From the NCBI GenBank assembly GCA_012718915.1, contig JAAYBI010000012.1:44343-108342 (forward strand): DNA of 64,000 nucleotides. Direction: 5' to 3'. Below, one piece after another: positions 25,774 to 37,067 of the stretch; within the stretch, counting starts at the first letter, position 1, and each line of letters begins with the position of its first letter. Made by a program: the position numbers and the translations under genes. The DNA is from Clostridiaceae bacterium. Lineage in GTDB: Bacteria; Bacillota; Clostridia; Saccharofermentanales; Saccharofermentanaceae. The notes under the pieces are model-generated. The model did not search any database and was not told the DNA's origin. It saw only the letters and a list, made by a program, of their open reading frames with translations.

Positions 25774-26664
25774 ATGGCAAAATACTGTTTTTATTGTGGC
25801 CAAGAGTTGGCTACCGGAGAGAAATGCAATTGCAGGGGTCGTAAAGAAGGCTCCACTGCAGGTGCAAAGTCTTCTCAATCGACAAGTTCGTCTTCCCGGA
25901 ATAAGCAATCGTCGAAAAGTCAGAGCCGGGCGAATACCGAGTCCGCTAATTCCACAAAAAATCATAGTTCCAAGCAGCGTGCCGGGAATCGACCGGCGTT
26001 TCGATTCGGCACACTCAAGGATCAGGTCCGGACTCTTTTTCCCACTTTGACAAGCGGCATCTTGTCCGGTTCAGGTTATATTCTGAGACCGGCGACCAAA
26101 ATTCGCCAGGAGTCCCTTCGAACCAAGCGTCCTTTTTCTATCGTGACGATTATTGTTTTCGCCATCCTGTCCGGACTGCTTTCCATCGTTTTAGTTCAGT
26201 CCGATTCTCCGTTATTTGTTAGCATGCTTACCGTGGTCTTCGGTAATGCGGTGATATACTTGAGTTCGCAGCCTCTCGCGTCTTTCCTGCTGGTCACCGT
26301 TTTTGCCGGCATTATTATTGTGACTCTCGCGGCCTTGTTTTATGTGGTTGCAAGATTCAATTCACGCCGGACGACCTTCAGAAGGACATTAGACCTGGTT
26401 TCCATCTCGCTGTTCTACGTGATGCTTCTCGAGGCATTCTTGTTAACAACGGTGCTTCTCGGCAGTCGCGGATCCTTTTCGATAATATTTGTAAGTATCA
26501 TATTGATGGGCATTACTCAAATGCTTTCTTATAAAAACGCTCTAAGCCTCAGCGAAGATTCCGTGTTTTTGTCGATTATTTTCGTCTACCTGACGACATA
26601 CATGGCCATCAAGCTCTATCTGATGATTTGCATGCCTATTCTTGACCTTCTTTTATCCATGTAG
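25774..26664 (+). CDS. Zinc-ribbon-headed membrane protein, unknown function
   Basis: 296 residues. The N-terminus has a short ribbon (YCFYCGQELATGEKCNC), then about 70 residues of Ser/Asn/Lys-rich disordered linker, then about six membrane segments from residue ~120 to the end. A GGAGG site precedes the ATG. It is divergent from the zinc-ribbon acyltransferase, about 220 nt away. Zinc-ribbon plus linker plus membrane layouts are common in clostridial envelope proteins, but I cannot name a function. Confidence 0.75.
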   Translation: MAKYCFYCGQELATGEKCNCRGRKEGSTAGAKSSQSTSSSSRNKQSSKSQSRANTESANSTKNHSSKQRAGNRPAFRFGTLKDQVRTLFPTLTSGILSGSGYILRPATKIRQESLRTKRPFSIVTIIVFAILSGLLSIVLVQSDSPLFVSMLTVVFGNAVIYLSSQPLASFLLVTVFAGIIIVTLAALFYVVARFNSRRTTFRRTLDLVSISLFYVMLLEAFLLTTVLLGSRGSFSIIFVSIILMGITQMLSYKNALSLSEDSVFLSIIFVYLTTYMAIKLYLMICMPILDLLLSM

Positions 26665-26707
26665 TATTGGAGCAAAAATTTCTTCCCTTCAGATAATAGT
26701 TTCCTGA

Positions 26708-26731
26708 AATCGGGCTCTTCGGAGCCCGATT
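26708..26731 (+). terminator. Hairpin after the zinc-ribbon membrane protein
   Basis: Perfect 10-bp stem AATCGGGCTC/GAGCCCGATT closed by a TTCG tetraloop, 43 nt past the stop. No T run follows, so it may be a weak terminator or an RNA-stabilising end. Confidence 0.6.
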
Positions 26732-26751
26732 AGCATTTGAAAATAAAAGAA

Positions 26752-26782
26752 GTTGCCCTAATCACTATCGTTTTAGGGCAAC
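26752..26782 (-). terminator. Terminator of the ctsR-clpC operon
   Basis: 10-bp stem GTTGCCCTAA/TTAGGGCAAC; on the minus strand it is followed by TTCTTTTATTTT. It lies about 35 nt past the clpC stop. Confidence 0.85.
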
Positions 26783-26817
26783 CTCCCGGGGTCTTTAGTA
26801 CAACATATTGTCAACGA

Positions 26818-29439
26818 TTACTCATCTTTTTCCTTCGCGATTTTTTTGGCACGAGGCTTTCGTTGCGGTTTCTTTCGGATGACAATTTCGCCACCCTTCT
26901 CATCAATGATCGCTGTATCACCGACAGATACCGTCTGATCCAAAATGGCTTCGGAGAATTTATCCTCCACCATAGACTGGATAACGCGCTTCAATGGGCG
27001 AGCTCCGTACTGCGGGTCGTAGCCTCTGTCAGCGAGAAGATTTTTTGCATTGTCGGTTAATTCAATATCAATACCCATCTCCGAAATTCTGGAAGACAAT
27101 CCGACCGTCAGAAGATCCACAATCCGCAAAATAGACTCTCTGTTCAACATTCTGAAGAAGATAATCTCATCGACACGATTGATAAATTCCGGGCTGAATG
27201 CTTTTTTAAGTTCATCCAAAACTAAATCCTTGGCCTCGTCATATGTTTTCCCGCCGTAAAGACGCTCATTTGAGGCTTCGTCTATGGTGACATAATTCTT
27301 TCCGGTTTTCGAATCTACTTGCGTTGCCGGCACGGAGAATCCGATTTTTCGACCGGCGGCGGTGGTGAGCATACGTGCGCCGATGTTGGATGTCATGATG
27401 ATAATCGTATTCTTGAAATCAACCACACGTCCCTGTCCATCTGTCAGTCGTCCGTCATCGAGGATCTGAAGCATAGCATTGAAAATTTCCGGGTGCGCTT
27501 TTTCGATTTCATCGAAAAGCACCACTGAATATGGTCGGCGTCTGACTTTCTCGGTCAATTGTCCGCCCTCATCGTAGCCGACATAACCGGGAGGCGATCC
27601 GATCAACTTGGATACATCGTGTTTTTCCATATACTCCGACATATCCACCCGAATCAGGGCGTTTTCGTCTCCGAACATGACCTCAGCCAGTGCTCGGGCC
27701 AATTCCGTTTTGCCGACGCCGGTAGTCCCCAGGAAAATAAAAGAGCCAGCCGGTCGTTTCGGGTCTTTGAGTCCGAGCCGACTTCTTCGAATCGCCTTGG
27801 AAACAGCCTTGACGGCTTCATCCTGACCAATAACACGCCTACGGATCTCGTCTTCAAGGTTCTTGAGTTTCTCGGCATCCGTCTCGGTGATTTTGGATAC
27901 AGGAATGCCGGTCCAACTCGATACAATCCGAGCAATGTCATCTTCGGTCAAAGCACTTTGCGCACCCTTACGGTCTTCCATGTCCTTGCGTCGCATATCC
28001 CCGAGTTTTTGTTCGAGTTCAACCTCTTCATCCCGGAGCTTTTGAGCCGTTTCAAAGTCTTGATTTTCGATAGCATCAATCTTTAATCGGATAATTTCAT
28101 TAATGCGTTGACCGATTTGCTTGCTCTCCTCAGTATCTTTAGAGAAGCTGATGCGGAGCCTTGAAGCGGCCTCATCGATCAGATCGATTGCTTTGTCAGG
28201 TAAAAAGCGATCGGGAATGTAACGACTTGAAAGAATAACTGCAGCGTCTACAGCCTCATCAGGAATCTCTATCCCGTGGTGCTGTTCGTACTTCTCGCGA
28301 ATTCCCTTAAGTATAAGAATTGCATCCGTCGTTGATGGCTCCTTTACCAAAACTTGTTGGAAGCGGCGTTCCAGTGCCGAGTCCTTTTCGATATGCTTCC
28401 GATATTCATCAAGCGTCGTTGCTCCGATAATCTGCATTTCGCCTTTTGTCAGAATCGGCTTCAGGATATTTGCGGCATCCATTGCTCCCTCTGCATTCCC
28501 GGCGCCGATAATGGTATGAAGCTCGTCAATGAAAAGAATTACATTTCCGGAAGTTCGCGCTTCCTCTATGCCTTTTTTTAATCGTTCTTCAAAATCGCCT
28601 CGATACTTAGTTCCGGCTAACATGGATGCCAGATCAAGCGACAGAAGTCTTTTTCCTCGAAGCATTTCCGGTACTTCTCCGGATACGATAAGTTGCGCAA
28701 GTCCCTCAGCTATTGCGGTTTTACCAACACCGGGTTCGCCGATCAGGACCGGATTATTCTTTGTTCTTCGCGCCAGAATTTGCATAACACGATTGATTTC
28801 TTCTTCTCTGCCGATAATCGGGTCAAACTTGCCCTCTGTGGCCATCGCCGTTAAGTCTCGGGCGAATTGCTCCAGCGCCTTGGTTTTTTCAGGTTTTCTC
28901 ATTCGTCCGGCACCCATTTCAGATGCATCGCTTTCGGACATGCCGGGCAGGTCCTGCTCCGGCATTTCAGAGTCACCTGATCCGGAACCCGATTGATCAA
29001 AAAGATTCATGAGCGCAATGGTTGCCTCTTTTGTCGGAAGTCCCAGCGCTGCAAGAATTCGAAAACCCGTACATTGGCCGTCACGTAATATTGCGAGCAT
29101 CACATGTTCCGGCTCTACAATGTTCTGAGAAACACGCTTGGCCAGAAATTCGGCAAGATAAATAATCCTCTTTGTTCGATTGGTGCACATTGCAAATAAA
29201 GCATTGGGATCCATGCTCTTCTCCGTAAACGGCTTCGGATCTTTTCCGTTAATCTGCGCAATCTCTCGGAGAATGTCTTCCTTGGTGATATCGAAAGCCG
29301 CAAGGACTTGAGACGCCGGTGACTCCGAATCCGCCATAGCGTAAACCATTTGCTCTGTGCCGATATAATTGAGCGAAAATGCCTCCGAGCACAGATACGC
29401 GCGATGCATCATAGTGATAGTTCTTTCAGAAATATTCAT
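26818..29439 (-). CDS. clpC: ATP-dependent Clp protease ATPase subunit ClpC
   Basis: HSP100 unfoldase that feeds ClpP and recognises McsB-phosphorylated proteins. 873 residues: N-terminal Clp repeats (~1-150), AAA-1 with [16 protein letters not shown] and LFIDELHT, a middle region with a UVR-like segment ([19 protein letters not shown]), AAA-2 with [16 protein letters not shown], then a basic, Lys/Arg-rich tail. An AAGGAG site precedes the ATG. Fourth gene of the CtsR-controlled operon. Confidence 0.97.
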   Translation of the reverse strand: MNISERTITMMHRAYLCSEAFSLNYIGTEQMVYAMADSESPASQVLAAFDITKEDILREIAQINGKDPKPFTEKSMDPNALFAMCTNRTKRIIYLAEFLAKRVSQNIVEPEHVMLAILRDGQCTGFRILAALGLPTKEATIALMNLFDQSGSGSGDSEMPEQDLPGMSESDASEMGAGRMRKPEKTKALEQFARDLTAMATEGKFDPIIGREEEINRVMQILARRTKNNPVLIGEPGVGKTAIAEGLAQLIVSGEVPEMLRGKRLLSLDLASMLAGTKYRGDFEERLKKGIEEARTSGNVILFIDELHTIIGAGNAEGAMDAANILKPILTKGEMQIIGATTLDEYRKHIEKDSALERRFQQVLVKEPSTTDAILILKGIREKYEQHHGIEIPDEAVDAAVILSSRYIPDRFLPDKAIDLIDEAASRLRISFSKDTEESKQIGQRINEIIRLKIDAIENQDFETAQKLRDEEVELEQKLGDMRRKDMEDRKGAQSALTEDDIARIVSSWTGIPVSKITETDAEKLKNLEDEIRRRVIGQDEAVKAVSKAIRRSRLGLKDPKRPAGSFIFLGTTGVGKTELARALAEVMFGDENALIRVDMSEYMEKHDVSKLIGSPPGYVGYDEGGQLTEKVRRRPYSVVLFDEIEKAHPEIFNAMLQILDDGRLTDGQGRVVDFKNTIIIMTSNIGARMLTTAAGRKIGFSVPATQVDSKTGKNYVTIDEASNERLYGGKTYDEAKDLVLDELKKAFSPEFINRVDEIIFFRMLNRESILRIVDLLTVGLSSRISEMGIDIELTDNAKNLLADRGYDPQYGARPLKRVIQSMVEDKFSEAILDQTVSVGDTAIIDEKGGEIVIRKKPQRKPRAKKIAKEKDE

Positions 29440-29472
29440 TTCTAGCTCCTTTCCGGCTTGTCACGACAAGCA

Positions 29473-30510
29473 TTATACTTTTTTAGTCTGTGCAAGAATA
29501 TTGCGAATAATTTCTGCTCGCCTTATTTCTTGTTTTGTGACCGTTAAAACTTCTCCGCTATCCTTTTGAACCGCAGCAGATCCGACATGTGATACCAATT
29601 TAGCCAGATCGGCTTCTTCATGCGTTTTAATAAAACCAAGCGATACCCCGAGACGAAGATCGCTTATGCGCTTCATGGCCTCACCTTCGGACATCATTCT
29701 CGCGTATAATAATTCGCCGTATGACCGATAAACGCGGTCTTGAATCCGCTCCGGGTTATCCTCATACATTTCAGTTCTGTATTTGCGTTCGAGCTCGAGA
29801 ACCTCATCCACCATTTGTTTGAAGCCGTCGAGAATCTGACTTTCGGTCAGTCCGAGCGTAATCTGATTGGATAGTTGATATAAATTTCCGTTTGCCTGGC
29901 TATGCTCACCGAGGTATCCTCGAACCGCAAAACCGGCCTGCGTCAGCCCTTCGATTAATGTTTGCATTTTCCCGAGCGCCGTCAAGGCGGGTAAATGCAT
30001 CATGACTGAGGCTCTCATTCCGGTTCCTGTGTTTGTCGGACAAGCCGTCAGAAAACCGTATTGTTCTGAATATGCAGTCGGTAAACGGTTTTCAATCAAC
30101 ATAGCCACATCCTCTGCCTTGCGATAGGCGGTATCAAGGGCATATCCGGCTTCCATAACCTGAATCCTGATGTGGTCTTCTTCGTTGAGAAGAATGCTGA
30201 CCGACTCATCCCGGGAAATACATGCACCACGCCCGGGACCGCCCTTGGCTAAATCATCGCTGATTAAGTGCTTTTCGACCAGAGCGCGACGATCCTCCTC
30301 CGGCAAAAGATCCATGATGAGCGTCACGTATTCTTTCTTTCCGTCAATTGTTCGTGATGTTAATACATCGATTATCTTATCGCGGACTTCCATTCTTTTG
30401 TCACTGGTCATTCGATGAGGAAATTCATATCCCTCAATATCTCTGGCCAGACGCACTCGACTCGAAAGTACGACATCCCAGTCTTTTCCGGCTGTAAGAT
30501 ACCAGCTCAT
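29473..30510 (-). CDS. mcsB: Protein-arginine kinase McsB
   Basis: Phosphorylates arginines on CtsR and on proteins to be degraded by ClpCP. 345 residues; phosphagen-kinase fold starting with VVLSSRVRLARDI, with the active-site CPTNTGTGMRASVMMHLP (catalytic Cys) near residue 160. It starts 2 nt after the mcsA stop. Confidence 0.96.
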   Translation of the reverse strand: MSWYLTAGKDWDVVLSSRVRLARDIEGYEFPHRMTSDKRMEVRDKIIDVLTSRTIDGKKEYVTLIMDLLPEEDRRALVEKHLISDDLAKGGPGRGACISRDESVSILLNEEDHIRIQVMEAGYALDTAYRKAEDVAMLIENRLPTAYSEQYGFLTACPTNTGTGMRASVMMHLPALTALGKMQTLIEGLTQAGFAVRGYLGEHSQANGNLYQLSNQITLGLTESQILDGFKQMVDEVLELERKYRTEMYEDNPERIQDRVYRSYGELLYARMMSEGEAMKRISDLRLGVSLGFIKTHEEADLAKLVSHVGSAAVQKDSGEVLTVTKQEIRRAEIIRNILAQTKKV

Positions 30511-30512
30511 GT

Positions 30513-31247
30513 TTATTCCCCCTTATTTTCGAGTTCCGAAATCTGGTCTCTGATTTTTGCGGCCGTGAGATAGTCTTCAATCTCAATAGCCTTTGCAAGA
30601 GCTTTCTTCAGTCTTTCCAGTTGCCTATCTGCCTGGCGCTTCTCAATATAATCTACGGTATCTCTCTTTCTCCTGTCATTGAGATTCGCTGATTCAATGT
30701 GATCGGATACCTCAACATGTCTACTATCCAACGCCGACTCATCTTGCATCCCCATGGAATCCGGAAGATATTCATCTCTCGAATCAATGCCGTCCAGTTG
30801 ATCCTTAAGCGTACAACGATCAGACTCGGATAAATCTCTTTGTTTGTCCGGGTCAGTCGGCTCGCCCAGTCTTCTGCCAATGTGTTTTTTCCCCATTTGA
30901 GTCCTGCAAAATACCGGGTCCATCTGGCTTCCGAAAGTAGAGTAACATGTCGCACATCCAAGAAAGCCCTCTTTACGGAATTGGTCAAAACTTAACTGGC
31001 ACTTTGGGCAACGCAGTACGCGTCTTCTGTTCAGCTCTTCATTGCCGAGTCCAAAGGTCGTCTGAAACGCATTACCCATAACGGCGAAAGGGTTTGTCAT
31101 TTTTACTCCCAGTGGCATCGTCGGTATCGAGATGCCCATTTCATGAGCACAGATATCGCAAAGCATAAATGTCTGCGGCTTCTTCCCGGCTTCTTGCTGA
31201 ATAATCTGCACATTAGCCTCTCGTTCTTTACATCTTTGACATTTCAT
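30513..31247 (-). CDS. mcsA: McsB activator McsA (long form)
   Basis: Zinc-binding partner of McsB. The start at 31247 (MKCQRCKERE) has GGAGG 5 nt upstream; an earlier in-frame Met at 31268 lacks one. 244 residues, longer than the ~180-190 usual for the family. Cys pairs are CQRC, CDIC, CPKC and CATC in the first ~110 residues, and a UVR domain (AIEIEDYLTAAKIRDQI) ends the protein. The extra length is a polar, acidic linker of about 70 residues between them. Confidence 0.92.
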   Translation of the reverse strand: MKCQRCKEREANVQIIQQEAGKKPQTFMLCDICAHEMGISIPTMPLGVKMTNPFAVMGNAFQTTFGLGNEELNRRRVLRCPKCQLSFDQFRKEGFLGCATCYSTFGSQMDPVFCRTQMGKKHIGRRLGEPTDPDKQRDLSESDRCTLKDQLDGIDSRDEYLPDSMGMQDESALDSRHVEVSDHIESANLNDRRKRDTVDYIEKRQADRQLERLKKALAKAIEIEDYLTAAKIRDQISELENKGE

Positions 31248-31304
31248 ATCTACCTCCGTCTCCGCCATGGTCTTTCATTTTTGTCGGCGGATTGAAACTT
31301 CTTA

Positions 31305-31769
31305 TTAGGATCTCGCAATCAAGCTGATAAGCATGTTTTTGAAAATATCCATTCTTACTGAGCCCTTCTTATCTGCTTCCAATCTGGAAAGGGCATTGTC
31401 CGAAATAGCCGCTTTTATCAATGATGCCTGCCTGTCGCTGATAATGCCGTAGTCCATAAAATTTCTCAAATATACTTCAGCCTCTTGCTGTGACAAATCA
31501 TCTCCCAAGGCGTTTACCGTGTGCATCAGATAGTCCGTCGAGGTCAATCTCTGTATTCGCGATATTCGAATTTGCCCGCCTCCGCCTCTACGACTCTCCA
31601 CAATAAATCCCTGACCGTTTGTAAATCGAGTTGAGAGCACGTATGTTATCTGGGACGGAACGCAATTAACTTTCTCCGCCAAAACACTACGGCTGATAAT
31701 TGCTACGCCTTGATTCTCATCGAGAATTTGCTTGATCATTTCTTCAATGACATCCACTAAACGTGCCAA
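31305..31769 (-). CDS. ctsR: Class III stress repressor CtsR
   Basis: Winged-helix repressor of clp genes. I choose the TTG at 31769: GGAAAGG (31779-31785) lies 9 nt upstream, and the resulting 154 residues match the usual family length. The ATG at 31778 abuts that site and the longer frame to 31817 has none. The DNA-binding part includes VPSQITYVLSTRF and the glycine wing ESRRGGGGQIRI. First gene of the operon, under its own operator. Confidence 0.93.
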   Translation of the reverse strand: MARLVDVIEEMIKQILDENQGVAIISRSVLAEKVNCVPSQITYVLSTRFTNGQGFIVESRRGGGGQIRISRIQRLTSTDYLMHTVNALGDDLSQQEAEVYLRNFMDYGIISDRQASLIKAAISDNALSRLEADKKGSVRMDIFKNMLISLIARS

Positions 31770-31829
31770 ATTCAACATCCTTTCCAGATAAATGATACAA
31801 TGCGATTTATTAAACATCGAAAATCTGAC

Positions 31830-31846
31830 TTTGACTTTCTTTGACT
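31830..31846 (-). promoter_or_regulatory. CtsR operator
   Basis: Minus strand AGTCAAA-GAA-AGTCAAA, an exact fit to the known CtsR direct repeat (A/G)GTCAAANAN(A/G)GTCAAA. It starts 7 nt downstream of the -10 box, over the predicted transcription start, so bound CtsR would block its own operon. Confidence 0.92.
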
Positions 31847-31853
31847 TATCTTT

Positions 31854-31881
31854 ATTATAATTCGCATAATTATACTGTCAA
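31854..31881 (-). promoter_or_regulatory. Promoter of ctsR-mcsA-mcsB-clpC
   Basis: TTGACA (31876-31881) and TATAAT (31854-31859) on the minus strand, 16-nt spacer. Both hexamers are perfect. Confidence 0.85.
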
Positions 31882-31933
31882 GTCAATTTTTTAGAATTAT
31901 TCGAGCTGCTTATGTTAATTTTCATGGCAAAAA

Positions 31934-31958
31934 ACCCTTGAAGACGTGCATCAAGGGT
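31934..31958 (-). terminator. Terminator of the rpoB-rpoC-nlpC unit
   Basis: 8-bp stem ACCCTTGA/TCAAGGGT followed on the minus strand by TTTTTT. It lies about 30 nt past the NlpC/P60 stop and no equivalent is seen between rpoC and that gene. Confidence 0.85.
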
Positions 31959-31989
31959 CTAAACTACGATTAATTCTTGTTGCTCAGTG

Positions 31990-33363
31990 TTACTGGATAA
32001 ATCGGCGTATCGAAACAATCGGATACATATCCAGATTTGCATATTCCACTCGATTTCGAGAAGAAGACGCATGGATGACTTGTCCGTTGCCTGCATAAAT
32101 GCCGACGTGCTCTACCGAATCCGAACTTCCACGCATGTCATAGCATATGACATCTCCGAGCTTGAGATCGGATCTTGAGACGCTGACCCCGTAATTTTTC
32201 AATGAGTTCGATTGATGCGGCAATCCACCAACGCCGACTTGACGATACGCATAGACAACCAGACCGGAACAGTCCACACCGTTTCTGGACTCACCGGCCC
32301 AAACATACGGGACGCCTAGCATAGAGATACAGACATTAATAACACTCTCTCCGTTAACGCCGGTAATCGTCGGAAGTGACGCTGTTGAACCGCCGGATCC
32401 GGAAGAGGTCTTTCCACCGCCGGACGAGGAGGACGATGTCCGAGGAGTCGGACGGGGCGTCGGTGTCGGCGGTGCTTTCGTTGTGGTAAAAGACAAATAG
32501 ACATAACCTTGATCGCCGTCTTCTGTTGTGACTTTATACCACTTATCGGATACGCCCGTACAACGGAGTTGAGTATGTCGGGACAGAGTCTTAATCACTT
32601 CACTTGATGTCGAAGGTTCGGACCTAAGCTTCAGTCCGTCAGCATCGACCCACACCGTGCGATCGATGGCAATAAAAACCATCTCATCCGTAATAGTATT
32701 GCTGAGAACATAACCCTCTATGCCATCCTCAGTGCGAATTCGGGACCAAGAATCTCCTATTCCCGTGCGAACAACTTCCTTGCCGATATTAATACTTGTT
32801 AATGTTTTGGAGTCCATGTTCGGAGTCTCTTTGATGATTGAGTTAGCGGCCTTAATATAATAGGTCGTGTCATCAGAAAGAAATACGGAGGTGTCCAGTA
32901 GCTCCACAGGAAGATTTGACGAATCATAAGTCTGGACAATTGTTGCCGTGAGAATTCCGTCGTAATTATTCTCCTCAACCGCAGGTCCCATACCCTCAAA
33001 ATAGGTCTGGCCGACAGTCTGACCTTCCGAAAGCATAATCAAGCCGGTCTCATCGTCGACAGGCGCGATCGCTTCGACGTTAACTTCCGAAGGATCTTCA
33101 ACCAAAGGATCCGTAACTTGATCCAGACCCGAATCGGATTGCGCAGCGATTTCATCATAAGTCAACGCCCAATCCTCAACCAGAACATCTTCCGATTTCT
33201 GCGGCAAGTGAGCAGCATAGGCTCGCCCGACAAGAATATCCGCACGGGTGCCTTTGTATAGACCTATCGGAAACAAGAAAAGTGGTAGTGTCACGACCGC
33301 ACAGACGGCGATTGCGAGCACTGACCACTTTTTATTTCTCTTATAGACAACACGAAAACGCAT
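31990..33363 (-). CDS. SH3b-NlpC/P60 cell wall hydrolase
   Basis: 457 residues. A signal-anchor helix at about residues 15-37, a ~130-residue acidic region, two SH3b repeats (~165-230 and ~232-292), a Pro/Thr/Ser/Gly linker, and a C-terminal NlpC/P60 domain with NGVDCSGLVVYAY (catalytic Cys), VEHVGIY and IHASS (His residues). It should cut peptidoglycan stem peptides outside the membrane. It starts 25 nt after rpoC with its own GGAGG site and no visible terminator between, so it is probably co-transcribed with rpoBC. Confidence 0.93.
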   Translation of the reverse strand: MRFRVVYKRNKKWSVLAIAVCAVVTLPLFLFPIGLYKGTRADILVGRAYAAHLPQKSEDVLVEDWALTYDEIAAQSDSGLDQVTDPLVEDPSEVNVEAIAPVDDETGLIMLSEGQTVGQTYFEGMGPAVEENNYDGILTATIVQTYDSSNLPVELLDTSVFLSDDTTYYIKAANSIIKETPNMDSKTLTSINIGKEVVRTGIGDSWSRIRTEDGIEGYVLSNTITDEMVFIAIDRTVWVDADGLKLRSEPSTSSEVIKTLSRHTQLRCTGVSDKWYKVTTEDGDQGYVYLSFTTTKAPPTPTPRPTPRTSSSSSGGGKTSSGSGGSTASLPTITGVNGESVINVCISMLGVPYVWAGESRNGVDCSGLVVYAYRQVGVGGLPHQSNSLKNYGVSVSRSDLKLGDVICYDMRGSSDSVEHVGIYAGNGQVIHASSSRNRVEYANLDMYPIVSIRRFIQ

Positions 33364-33388
33364 TGCACCTCCGAAGGTATGCAGAAGA

Positions 33389-36300
33389 TTACTCTGCTTG
33401 CGCCTCCGCCGTTACCGGTTCATCAGACGCCTCATCACGAAAAGGATTCGCGATCAACTCCCTATTCTCGGGAATCACCGGCACTGCTGTAATATTTCGA
33501 TAACGACTCATACCCGTTCCGGCAGGAATCAACTTACCGATGATAACGTTTTCTTTGAGGCCATATAATGGGTCAATCTTACCCTTAACCGCTGCATCTG
33601 TCAAAACGCGAGTGGTCTCTTGGAAAGAAGCCGCCGACAAGAACGAATCAGTTGCAAGAGAAGCTTTGGTAATACCCAACAAAGTACGCTTGCCCTTTGC
33701 CATCTCCATACCCTTCGCCTCAGCCGCTACATTTTCTGCTTCAAAGTCAAACATATCGACCATGCTGCCCGTCATCAAAGAGGTATCACCCGGATCGTCG
33801 ATGCGAACCTTTCGCATCATTTGACGTGTGATAATCTCGATGTGCTTGTCGTTAATCGTAACACCACCGCTCTTATAAACCTTAATGACCTCGCTGATGA
33901 TATACTTCTGTACGCCACGAACACCCTTGATTTTCATGATTTCCTGCGGGTTAACCGTACCGTCGGTCAAAAGGTCTCCGGCTTCCACGAAATCTCCGTT
34001 GGTCACTTTGATTGTCGAAGAGTAAGGCACAACATAGCGCTTCTCTTCTATACCAAGTTCGCTCTCTTCAGACTCTGCCGCCGTAATTACGATTTCCTTC
34101 TTACGCTTGCTGCCATCTTCGATGCGAACGACACCATCAATCTCGGAAATAATTGCCTGGCCTTTTGGTTTTCTGGCCTCGAAAAGTTCCTCAACACGAG
34201 GCAGACCCTGCGTAATATCATCACCGGAAGCAATACCACCGGTGTGGAACGTTCTCATAGTCAGCTGCGTACCGGGCTCACCGATAGACTGTGCGGCCAT
34301 AATACCTACAGCCTCACCACCAATTGTCGTCTCTCCGGTTGCCAAGTTAACGCCATAACAGTGAGAACAGACACCGCGACTCGAACGACAATCGAAGACC
34401 GAACGGATTTTGACTTTGGTCAAACCGGATGCTTCGATGGCATTGGCTATATCCTGAGTAATCAGCTCGTTCTTGCCGATCAGGACTTCACCGGTCCCGG
34501 GATGTAAGATGGGCTCAGAAGTATATCTGCCCGCAAGTCTCTCACTGAGGGTCTTGATGACATCCTTCTTATCATTGGCTACAACAGCCAATTCCTTAAT
34601 GTAGGTAAAGTCATCTGTGCCACAGTCTTCCTCGCTGATGATAACATCCTGTGCGACGTCAACGAGACGACGCGTAAGGTAACCTGAGTCAGCCGTTTTC
34701 AATGCGGTGTCGGACAATGCTTTACGAGCACCGTGAGACGAAATAAAGAATTCCAGAACGTTCATACCTTCACGGAGGTTGGACTTGATCGGGATTTCGA
34801 TCGTCTTACCAGAAGTATCAGACATGTTACCACGCATACCGGCAAGCTGCTTGATCTGGTTAATCTGGCCACGAGCACCGGAATCCGACATCATTTTAAT
34901 CGGATTGTAAGGTCCCAGATTCTTTTTGAGCTCCTCGGTAATTGCATCTGTCGTCTCATTCCAAATAGAAATAACGGCACGATAACGACCATCCTCATCA
35001 AGCATACCACGCTGATACATCTTGGTAACATGCTCGACTTTATCCTCGGCTTCTTTGATCATCTTTTCCTTGATATCCGGGACAATCATGTCCTCGATAC
35101 CAATTGAAATGCCGCCGCGCGTCGAATACTTGTAGCCTAAGCTCTTAATATTATCGAGCAGAATAGCAGTCTGACCAATACCGTGGATACGTATCGCACG
35201 ACTGATAACATCTTCTAACTTCTTCTTGCCAACCAAGAAGTCACACTCCAGCAACAATTCATTGCCGGATACGGTGCGATCTACATAGCCGAGATCCTGA
35301 GGGATAATTTCGTTGAAAATAAAGCGTCCCAGGGTTGATTTCACCAATCCTGTATACGACTTACCGTTGACTTCACGGGTCATACGAACTCGGATTGAAG
35401 CGTGGAGCTCCAAGTGATGATCGTCATAGGCCATGATGGCCTCATCAATGCTGGAGAACACCATGTTCTCGCCTTTTTCATCCGGCTTTTCGATGGTCAG
35501 ATAGTAGCAACCTAAAATCATATCCTGGGTCGGTACTGTAACCGGCTTACCGTCTTGAGGTTTCAAAAGGTTGTTTGATGACAACATCAAAAATCTTGCT
35601 TCTGCCTGTGCCTCAGCCGAGAGAGGAACGTGAACAGCCATCTGATCTCCGTCAAAGTCAGCGTTAAATGCGGTACAGACAAGAGGATGCAACTTGATGG
35701 CACGACCTTCGACAAGAATTGGCTCAAAGGCCTGAATTCCGAGTCGGTGAAGCGTAGGAGCACGGTTGAGCATGACCGGATGATCCTTAATGACGTCTTC
35801 GAGAATATCCCAGACGTGATCGGAAGCACGCTCAACAAGGCGTTTAGCGGTCTTGATATGCTGTGCAAATCCATCCGCGACAAGACGCTTCATAACAAAA
35901 GGTTTGAATAGCTCCAGCGCCATTTCCTTAGGCAAACCACATTGGTGCATCTTGAGTTCCGGTCCGACAACGATAACCGAACGGCCGGAATAGTCAACAC
36001 GCTTACCCAAAAGGTTCTGACGGAAACGACCCTGTTTACCCTTGAGCATATCCGACAAAGATTTAAGCGCTCTGCTGGAGGCACCGGTCACCGGACGACC
36101 TCTTCTGCCGTTATCAATCAAAGCGTCTACTGCCTCTTGAAGCATACGCTTCTCATTGCGAACAATGATTTCGGGAGCACCGAGTTGCAAAAGCTTGCTC
36201 AGACGGTTATTGCGATTAATAACACGTCGATACAGATCATTAAGGTCTGACGTAGCAAAACGTCCGCCGTCGAGTTGAACCATCGGGCGAAGTTCAGGCG

Positions 36301-37006
36301 GCAATACAGGAAGCACATCAAGAATCATCCATTCCGGCTTGTTCCCTGATTTTTTAAATGCTTCAACTACTTCAAGACGCTTGATGATACGAGCCTTCTT
36401 CTGACCTGTGGAGTTAGCGAAATCTTCGCGCAAATTGGAAGCCAGAGCATCAATGTCAATTTGGCGAAGCAGAATTTTGACAGCTTCCGCGCCCATTTTG
36501 GCAACAAATGCGTTCTTGCCGTATTTCTCAACCGTGTCACGATATTCGCGTTCATCAATAATTGCGTTCTTGATCAGATCCGTTGTTCCTGAATCAATAA
36601 CAACATACGCACCGAAATAGAGCACGCGCTCTAAGTTGCGCGGTGTAATGTCAAGAATCAGTCCCATACGGCTCGGAATACCACGAAAATACCAGATATG
36701 CGATACCGGAGCCGCCAGTTCAATATGGCCCAAACGCTCACGTCTGACCTTCGAACGTGTAACTTCAACGCCACATCGATCACAGATGATGCCTTTGTAA
36801 CGAACCTTTTTGTACTTACCGCAATGACATTCCCAGTCCTTCTGAGGTCCGAAAATACGCTCGCAGAAAAGACCGTCTCTCTCTGGTTTGAGTGTTCTGT
36901 AATTAATGGTCTCGGGCTTCTTCACCTCACCGTGGGACCATCCCTTGATGATTTCCGGCGATGCCAGCCTAATTCCTATGGATTCGAAATGATTCATTTC
37001 AAACAT
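33389..37006 (-). CDS. rpoC: RNA polymerase beta' subunit
   Basis: Largest RNA polymerase subunit. I start at the ATG at 37006 (MFEMNHFES), 11 nt after AAGGAG; an ATG at 37027 overlaps that site. 1205 residues. The N-terminal zinc finger is [20 protein letters not shown], the catalytic Mg-binding loop is [12 protein letters not shown], and the trigger-loop region ([21 protein letters not shown]) is intact. It is 61 nt after rpoB. Confidence 0.98.
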   Translation of the reverse strand: MFEMNHFESIGIRLASPEIIKGWSHGEVKKPETINYRTLKPERDGLFCERIFGPQKDWECHCGKYKKVRYKGIICDRCGVEVTRSKVRRERLGHIELAAPVSHIWYFRGIPSRMGLILDITPRNLERVLYFGAYVVIDSGTTDLIKNAIIDEREYRDTVEKYGKNAFVAKMGAEAVKILLRQIDIDALASNLREDFANSTGQKKARIIKRLEVVEAFKKSGNKPEWMILDVLPVLPPELRPMVQLDGGRFATSDLNDLYRRVINRNNRLSKLLQLGAPEIIVRNEKRMLQEAVDALIDNGRRGRPVTGASSRALKSLSDMLKGKQGRFRQNLLGKRVDYSGRSVIVVGPELKMHQCGLPKEMALELFKPFVMKRLVADGFAQHIKTAKRLVERASDHVWDILEDVIKDHPVMLNRAPTLHRLGIQAFEPILVEGRAIKLHPLVCTAFNADFDGDQMAVHVPLSAEAQAEARFLMLSSNNLLKPQDGKPVTVPTQDMILGCYYLTIEKPDEKGENMVFSSIDEAIMAYDDHHLELHASIRVRMTREVNGKSYTGLVKSTLGRFIFNEIIPQDLGYVDRTVSGNELLLECDFLVGKKKLEDVISRAIRIHGIGQTAILLDNIKSLGYKYSTRGGISIGIEDMIVPDIKEKMIKEAEDKVEHVTKMYQRGMLDEDGRYRAVISIWNETTDAITEELKKNLGPYNPIKMMSDSGARGQINQIKQLAGMRGNMSDTSGKTIEIPIKSNLREGMNVLEFFISSHGARKALSDTALKTADSGYLTRRLVDVAQDVIISEEDCGTDDFTYIKELAVVANDKKDVIKTLSERLAGRYTSEPILHPGTGEVLIGKNELITQDIANAIEASGLTKVKIRSVFDCRSSRGVCSHCYGVNLATGETTIGGEAVGIMAAQSIGEPGTQLTMRTFHTGGIASGDDITQGLPRVEELFEARKPKGQAIISEIDGVVRIEDGSKRKKEIVITAAESEESELGIEEKRYVVPYSSTIKVTNGDFVEAGDLLTDGTVNPQEIMKIKGVRGVQKYIISEVIKVYKSGGVTINDKHIEIITRQMMRKVRIDDPGDTSLMTGSMVDMFDFEAENVAAEAKGMEMAKGKRTLLGITKASLATDSFLSAASFQETTRVLTDAAVKGKIDPLYGLKENVIIGKLIPAGTGMSRYRNITAVPVIPENRELIANPFRDEASDEPVTAEAQAE

Positions 37007-37067
37007 ATATATGAAGTCTCCTTCCAAACCGACACTGTTTCGACTAATTAGCCGATGCTATAGACAA

